This document shows, piece after piece, positions 58,772 through 64,000 of a stretch of DNA of 64,000 nucleotides. A program made the translations under genes and the position numbers. The notes under the pieces are model-generated. The model saw nothing but the letters and a program-made list of their open reading frames with translations. It ran no database searches and had not been told where the DNA came from. Each line of letters begins with the position of its first letter. Position 1 is the stretch's first letter. The DNA comes from Cyanobacteria bacterium REEB67 (GTDB taxonomy: Bacteria; Cyanobacteriota; Vampirovibrionia; Obscuribacterales; Obscuribacteraceae): the NCBI GenBank assembly GCA_018971775.1, contig JAGXAB010000012.1, positions 1-64,000 of the forward strand, written 5' to 3'.

Positions 58772-61700
58772 ATGACTTGCAACCGGTTCAGAACATTAGT
58801 CCAACAGAGATTCGACCAGGATCTGGAGACCCAGGACCATCGCGCCCTGATCAACCACCTGGAAGGTTGCGAATCTTGCGCCAAGTTTGATCATCAACTC
58901 GACCAGATGATTCAAGCCGCTCAGGACACGCCTGCACCGGACGAAGTCAGACCACAAAACCCGGAAGCGCTGGCCAGACAGATCATGGAGCAACTGCCCC
59001 AGAAAAAGGGCTCGCTCGTAAATATGATCTTGGGTATGTTTTCGGGCGGATCAAAAACGCCCAAAGCACCGAAAGCAGCCAAAGGCGGCAAGGACAAAGG
59101 CGCCAGAGACATGCGCGAAGATGGCGGCAGCGTCATCAAAGACAAGCTCAAAGCCAAGACCAAAGGCAAGTCCAAAGACAGTTACACTGATAAAGAACCG
59201 GATATGCGTCCCGGTGGTGTCAGCTTCGGACGTAAAAAAGACGATCAGATCGATAATGCTGCTATTGAAAGTCAAGTCGGCACTTTTTCTCGTCTGAAAT
59301 CGATATCTTCCAACCGCGGCGGCGAACAGCTAGACCGCGAAGCTCAGTCAACAACGCGCTCGCTCGGCGAGAAATTCGGCATGCCCGGCTCTAATACGAT
59401 CCTGGACGAAGGTCCGCTGACGCTCGCCGAATCGATCAAACGCAAAGTTTCCGAATCGCAAAAAATGAGCCCACTCGACGGCGACGACGGCGAAGCTTCA
59501 GGCTCCCTCGTACCAGTCAACGATAACGGTGCTGGCTCGCCCTTCGGTCGCGGAGACGCGTCTGCTGGCGACGGCAACTGGGGACCGCCGGCCTTCGGCG
59601 CCAAACAGAGCATGTCAGACATGCCTGCAGCCGCCACGCAAGTAGGGGGCGGCATGGACTGGGGCGGAGGTGCAGCAAGGAGCGGCAGCGCTCCCAATTT
59701 TGCCGCACCGACACCGATTGGTTTCGATGAACATCCCGGTTCTTCGATCGGACTGGCACCGCCCGGAGGTCGCAGACCTGATTTACAGGAAGGGGCTGGC
59801 AAGGCCGGTATCGGCTTGAGCAGTGCGGCTCCAGCACAGTCTGCCGGTTGGGGTGCCAGCGACAATGCCAAAGCGGCCGACAACAGCTCGGCCTGGGGTG
59901 GCGCACCAGCGGCCAGTCCGACGGCAGCAGTTCCGACTCCGGCGGCAAGCACCTGGACATCAGGATGGGGCAGCGAAAGCGCCCAACCCGTACCACAAAA
60001 ATCGTCGGATTCCTGGGCTGTGCCCGGATCTGATTCGACTGCCTCCTGGGGACAAGCAGAAAATACCGAAAGCGGCAATCAAGCCGGGTCGGCGCCCTCT
60101 GCCCCGGCCAGTGCACAGGGCATGCCCGCTCAGGAGAACGGAAGCGACCCGTGGGGTGCGCCCGCCGCCGCCGCATGGGGTGCAGGTCAGGCCGCAGCCG
60201 ACGCGGCAAATGCCGTTGCGCTAGCTTCTCAACAAACTCTTCCCACCGGCACCCCTGCTCCAGCGACACCTTCTAATGATGCCTGGGGAGCGCCATCCGG
60301 CGCCGCACCGGCCGCCTCTGATGCCTGGGGAGCGCCCGCGGTCGCGCAAGAAGCGGCATGGGGTGGCGCTCCTGCCGCAAGCCCACAGCCCGGACCAGCT
60401 ATCATCAATGAAGTCGCCGAAACTCAGCCCGCTACGGCAAACGCTGATGCCTGGGGCGCACCGGCCCAGACTCCCGCTCAGGCAACACCGGCTAACGATG
60501 CCTGGGGCGCACCGGCCCAGACTCCTGCTCCGGCAACACCGGCTAACGATGCCTGGGGCGCACCGGCCCAGACTCCTGCTCCGGCAACACCGGCTAACGA
60601 TGCCTGGGGAGCAGCCGCTCCAGCCACCTCATCCAGTGACGCCTGGAATGCCGCCGCCTCAACCTCGTCCACAGCGGGCGATGCCTGGGGTGCAGCGCCG
60701 CAAGCAGCTGGTCAAGCCGGCCCTGAAGCAGCTGGCGATGCCTGGACACAGCCGGCACCAGCTCCGGATCAACCGCCGATCACCGGCGTGATGGCCACCG
60801 GATACGCCACCATTCCTCCCGGTCAATTCGCCACTCCGGCAAATGCCGGCTCTGCCATCGCCAGTAGTGGCTGGGGTCAAGCCCCAGTACCGCCCGCGAC
60901 TCTTGACGCAGCCCAGATCGAAGCCAAGAAAAATGCCTGGTCCGCCGAAGCGGAGCAGCTCGAAACTGGCACATGGCGAGCATTTGCTCCGAAAATGAAT
61001 GCCGATCTCGGCGCCAAAGCACCAGCAGCACCACCGGCAGCGCCACCCGGCGACCGCTGGGATGTACCGATTCAAGAGCGGGCAAAAACCGGAGCCGAAC
61101 AGAGCAATGCGGCAATGCCGGCCATGCCACCAGCACCAGTGACGCCAGCGCAAGCTGCCGCACCGGCCGATACCCAGGGCCGATGGGATGTGCCGATACA
61201 GGAAAGATCAAAACAAGAGGAAGCCGCACCGGTCGTGGGCGGCACGAATATTGGTATGAATATCGGCATGCCACCAGGCGCTGTGGGCAATGGCGCCCCC
61301 GTGCTCAGCTCGGGCATACCGGTCAATCAAATCGTCGAGAAAATGGGTCAGGTCCTCGGTGGTCAATCGCAAGGGGCATCGGCCGGCGATCAGGAAAGCC
61401 GCTGGGATGTGCCTATTCAGGAAAGAGTCAAGAGCTCGCAAGAGATCGCCCCGGTACAGGCAGTCCAGGCCGCGCCACAGGCATTTCAAAATGCACCAGC
61501 TCCAAGCTGGGGCCAACCAGCGCCCGTCGAAATGCCGGCGTCTCCGCCGCCTGCAGTCGACAACAATGCCTGGGGCGCACCGGCGCCGGCAAATTCATGG
61601 GGTCAGGAAGCCGCTCCGGCAGCTCCGGCCGCTCCATCCTGGGAAAGCACGCCCGCTTCGGCAGGCAGCGGATGGGGCAGTGGCGACGGCGTACCTCTGC

Positions 61701-63373
61701 CGACGGCCCAGCCAACCAGCACCTGGGGGCAACCAGCCACCAGCGGTTGGGGAGACCCACCGGCTGCGGCGAATAATCAGGCCGCGCCTGCCATCTCTCA
61801 AAGTCAAACGCCTCTAGCCGGCTCCGGTTGGGGCACTCCAGCCGATCCGGCAAATGGTGGTCAGACCAACGGCGGCAGCGCCTGGGGCCAACCACCAGCA
61901 CCGGTGGCGACTGGGTGGGGAGCACCACCGCCGCCAGCCCCCGAGGCAGTCCCTTCGTCACCGCCTCAGGCCGCCCCTAGAGCCGAAATCACCGACAAAG
62001 TACAGGGCGGTGGTTTGCTTACCGGCATCGACGATAAAGCAATCGATCGTATCTTCGGTGAGATCGGCGTCCAGGAATCGGTCAGCAAAACCGTCGTCAA
62101 CAGCGGCGGCGAGCCAGTATCGAATTTCTCTCCACCGACATCGGCCGCTCCGCAATTTATGGAAGCACAGCCACAGCCGGCGCCAGCTCCGGCACCGTCC
62201 TTTGCCCAGACTGCCGCTCCGGAAGCGCCCGTAGCCAAAGGCTTGCTCGGTGGTATCGATGATAAAGCGATAGATCGCATCTTCAGTCAAAATCTCGGCG
62301 TCAGCGAATCTTCCGTTCCGGTTGGTCGTGGTGCTGAAATGGCCGGCGCGCCCGCCATGGCCAGTGCCGCGGCTGCATCGAGTTGGGGTAACCCTCCCGC
62401 CCCAGCTGTGCCCACAGCTCCTGCTCAAAGTCCGGCTGAAGTAGCCCAGTCCAATGGCTGGGGCGCTCCCTTGCCGCCCGCTTCCTCCGGTTGGGGCATG
62501 CCACCATCCCCGATGCCTGACGCTCCTTCCGAAGCCGCTCCTCCAGCCGCAAGCGGCTGGGGAACACCACCCGCCGCCCCCGGTCAATGGGGTATGCCTC
62601 CGGCCCCGATGGCCGCACCAGCCCAGCCCGCTCTGCCTGACGCCGCCGCTATGGCTCAGGCCAATTTTGGACAGGCCGCCGCAGGTGGTGCCCCGAAATT
62701 GTTCTCGGTCGATGACAGCGTCATGGATCGTATTTTCTCCGAAAATCTCGGCATACCACAGGATGGTCAGCCCGGCCAGGTAGCCGCTGCTCCAGTGCAT
62801 CAGACCATGCCCGAAATGCAGCAACCGGCAGCTCCATTTACCTCCGGACCGCCGCCGAAGATCGCCGGCATCGGTCGTCTCGATTCTAATGCCGATCCCA
62901 ACCAGGATGCAGGCTCGGGACGTATCGCTTCGATCGGTAAATTCCTGCTCGATCAAAAAGATCTCGACAAGATCGGCAAGCTCACCAATACCGACAATAA
63001 CGACGGTAAGCTGCGCATTCTCACCAAGGAAAATTCGGACGACTTGCAAGCCCTGCTCGGTCAAATCGGTGCCCAGGTGGGTGTGCTTGGTTCGGTAATC
63101 GTCGGCCACGATGGCTTACTAATCGCCAACACCATGCCTCCCGATATGGACGCGGAATCGGTCGGAGTCTGGGCGCTCGGCGTCTATATGAACACCGAAC
63201 ACGTCACCAAGAAAATGGGACATGATCGCGTCCACCAGGTCGTTTCCAGAACTCCCCGCGGTTATGTGATCATCGCCGACTTCGGCGGTGGACTGCTGGT
63301 CTGCGTCACCGAAGGCACGAGCATCGATTCGCTCATCCCCTTGATGCGCACGATCACTCAACTGGTCAACTAA
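58772..63373 (+). CDS. Anti-sigma zinc-finger (zf-HC2-like), WG-repeat scaffold, Roadblock/LC7 multidomain protein (1533 aa)
   Basis: N-term MTCNRFRTLVQQRFDQDLETQDHRALINHLEGCESCAKFDHQL; more than 30 WG/GW-type motifs; C-term LQALLGQIGAQVGVLGSVIVGHDGLLIANTMPPDMDAESVGVWALGVYMNTEHVTKKMGHDRVHQVVSRTPRGYVIIADFGGGLLVCVTEG. Confidence 0.82.
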   Translation: MTCNRFRTLVQQRFDQDLETQDHRALINHLEGCESCAKFDHQLDQMIQAAQDTPAPDEVRPQNPEALARQIMEQLPQKKGSLVNMILGMFSGGSKTPKAPKAAKGGKDKGARDMREDGGSVIKDKLKAKTKGKSKDSYTDKEPDMRPGGVSFGRKKDDQIDNAAIESQVGTFSRLKSISSNRGGEQLDREAQSTTRSLGEKFGMPGSNTILDEGPLTLAESIKRKVSESQKMSPLDGDDGEASGSLVPVNDNGAGSPFGRGDASAGDGNWGPPAFGAKQSMSDMPAAATQVGGGMDWGGGAARSGSAPNFAAPTPIGFDEHPGSSIGLAPPGGRRPDLQEGAGKAGIGLSSAAPAQSAGWGASDNAKAADNSSAWGGAPAASPTAAVPTPAASTWTSGWGSESAQPVPQKSSDSWAVPGSDSTASWGQAENTESGNQAGSAPSAPASAQGMPAQENGSDPWGAPAAAAWGAGQAAADAANAVALASQQTLPTGTPAPATPSNDAWGAPSGAAPAASDAWGAPAVAQEAAWGGAPAASPQPGPAIINEVAETQPATANADAWGAPAQTPAQATPANDAWGAPAQTPAPATPANDAWGAPAQTPAPATPANDAWGAAAPATSSSDAWNAAASTSSTAGDAWGAAPQAAGQAGPEAAGDAWTQPAPAPDQPPITGVMATGYATIPPGQFATPANAGSAIASSGWGQAPVPPATLDAAQIEAKKNAWSAEAEQLETGTWRAFAPKMNADLGAKAPAAPPAAPPGDRWDVPIQERAKTGAEQSNAAMPAMPPAPVTPAQAAAPADTQGRWDVPIQERSKQEEAAPVVGGTNIGMNIGMPPGAVGNGAPVLSSGIPVNQIVEKMGQVLGGQSQGASAGDQESRWDVPIQERVKSSQEIAPVQAVQAAPQAFQNAPAPSWGQPAPVEMPASPPPAVDNNAWGAPAPANSWGQEAAPAAPAAPSWESTPASAGSGWGSGDGVPLPTAQPTSTWGQPATSGWGDPPAAANNQAAPAISQSQTPLAGSGWGTPADPANGGQTNGGSAWGQPPAPVATGWGAPPPPAPEAVPSSPPQAAPRAEITDKVQGGGLLTGIDDKAIDRIFGEIGVQESVSKTVVNSGGEPVSNFSPPTSAAPQFMEAQPQPAPAPAPSFAQTAAPEAPVAKGLLGGIDDKAIDRIFSQNLGVSESSVPVGRGAEMAGAPAMASAAAASSWGNPPAPAVPTAPAQSPAEVAQSNGWGAPLPPASSGWGMPPSPMPDAPSEAAPPAASGWGTPPAAPGQWGMPPAPMAAPAQPALPDAAAMAQANFGQAAAGGAPKLFSVDDSVMDRIFSENLGIPQDGQPGQVAAAPVHQTMPEMQQPAAPFTSGPPPKIAGIGRLDSNADPNQDAGSGRIASIGKFLLDQKDLDKIGKLTNTDNNDGKLRILTKENSDDLQALLGQIGAQVGVLGSVIVGHDGLLIANTMPPDMDAESVGVWALGVYMNTEHVTKKMGHDRVHQVVSRTPRGYVIIADFGGGLLVCVTEGTSIDSLIPLMRTITQLVN
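60446..60598 (+). repeat. Three tandem 51-bp units encoding DAWGAPAQTPAPATPAN
   Basis: gatgcctggggcgcaccggcccagactcctgctccggcaacaccggctaac at 60446, 60497 and 60548; a partial degenerate fourth from 60599. Confidence 0.95.
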
Positions 63374-63406
63374 AAGCTAAGCTCGGAAAACCAACGACCG
63401 GCCCCT

Positions 63407-64000
63407 TCAATGGCTGAGCAAATAACTGCACAATGTACGGATGCCGAAGGCCGTGCCGCCTTTGTTCAACTCATCGCGCTCGCGCTCGGTCCAGGCCACT
63501 CCGGCGATGTCCATATGCGCCCAGGGCTTTTCTTCGACAAATTCCTGCAAAAACATGGCGGCACAGCTCGAGCCGGCCTCACCTCGCGAACCGGCATTTT
63601 TCAAATCGGCTACGTCGCTTTTCAGAGCTTCTTTGTATTCGTCAAACATCGGCAGTTGCCAGTACTTTTCACCACTGGGCAGACCAGCCGCCTTGAGATT
63701 GTCGATCAAATCCTGATTATTGCCCATGATACCGGCGGCGGCGCGACCGAGGGCGCTGACTACCGCTCCAGTGAGCGTGGCGATGTCGATCAGCTCGTCT
63801 GCGCCCTGCTGACAGGCGTAAGTAAGTGCGTCGGCGAGGATCAAGCGGCCCTCGGCGTCGGTGTTGTTCACTTCGATTGTCTTGCCGTTCATGGCGATTA
63901 ATACATCACCGGGGTGCAGAGCGGCAGACCCGGGCATGTTTTCGGTGGCCGGCACCACACACAGTACCGAGACCTTTGGCTTCAATTTACCGATCACATC
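63407..64000 (-). CDS. pepA: Leucyl aminopeptidase (M17), N-terminal part outside the window
   Basis: NTDAEGRLILADALTYACQQGADELIDIATLTGAVVSALGRAAAGIMGN signature; frame stays open to the window end. Confidence 0.95.
   Translation of the reverse strand, partial: DVIGKLKPKVSVLCVVPATENMPGSAALHPGDVLIAMNGKTIEVNNTDAEGRLILADALTYACQQGADELIDIATLTGAVVSALGRAAAGIMGNNQDLIDNLKAAGLPSGEKYWQLPMFDEYKEALKSDVADLKNAGSRGEAGSSCAAMFLQEFVEEKPWAHMDIAGVAWTERERDELNKGGTAFGIRTLCSYLLSH

Noticed and set aside
60446-60610. Possible CRISPR or intergenic repeat array
   Set aside because: Repeats are direct, contiguous, in frame and lack variable spacers; they encode a WG-rich peptide.
61958-63109. 383-aa minus-strand ORF opposite the WG scaffold
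   Set aside because: Antisense ORF created by the GC- and repeat-biased codon use of the plus-strand gene; no domain signal.

Overview
The window is densely coded chromosomal DNA carrying about 50 protein-coding genes, one tRNA and several intrinsic terminators. I found no CRISPR array, rRNA, transposase or prophage block. Housekeeping anchors are pnp/rpsO, hup, rsfS, rpsF-ssb-rpsR, tRNA-Leu(CAG), infC-rpmI-rplT, a TrmH-family methyltransferase, tatC, folK, acpS, trpS, a primary sigma factor, mgtE and pepA (partial). AsmA-like, O-antigen-ligase-like and TPR-rich proteins suggest a diderm lineage. An affiliation with Vampirovibrionia/Obscuribacterales is only a tentative impression and was not checked. 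The main candidate for an undescribed system is at 57.7-63.4 kb. It comprises a long structured leader, a divergent ECF-like sigma factor, and a 1533-aa protein joining an anti-sigma zinc-finger (zf-HC2-like) N-terminus, a large disordered Trp-Gly (WG/GW) repeat scaffold with two families of internal peptide motifs, and a C-terminal Roadblock/LC7-like domain. Other notable items are a tandem M50-like protease and probable pseudoprotease pair, an Sm-like/beta-propeller fusion, a PemK/MazF-like toxin lacking a canonical start codon, a 36-aa Lys/Arg-rich ORF upstream of trpS that the ORF track misses, a terminator-like hairpin inside the trmH-family ORF, a Xer recombinase with an AT-hook-like insertion, and several in-frame microsatellites.
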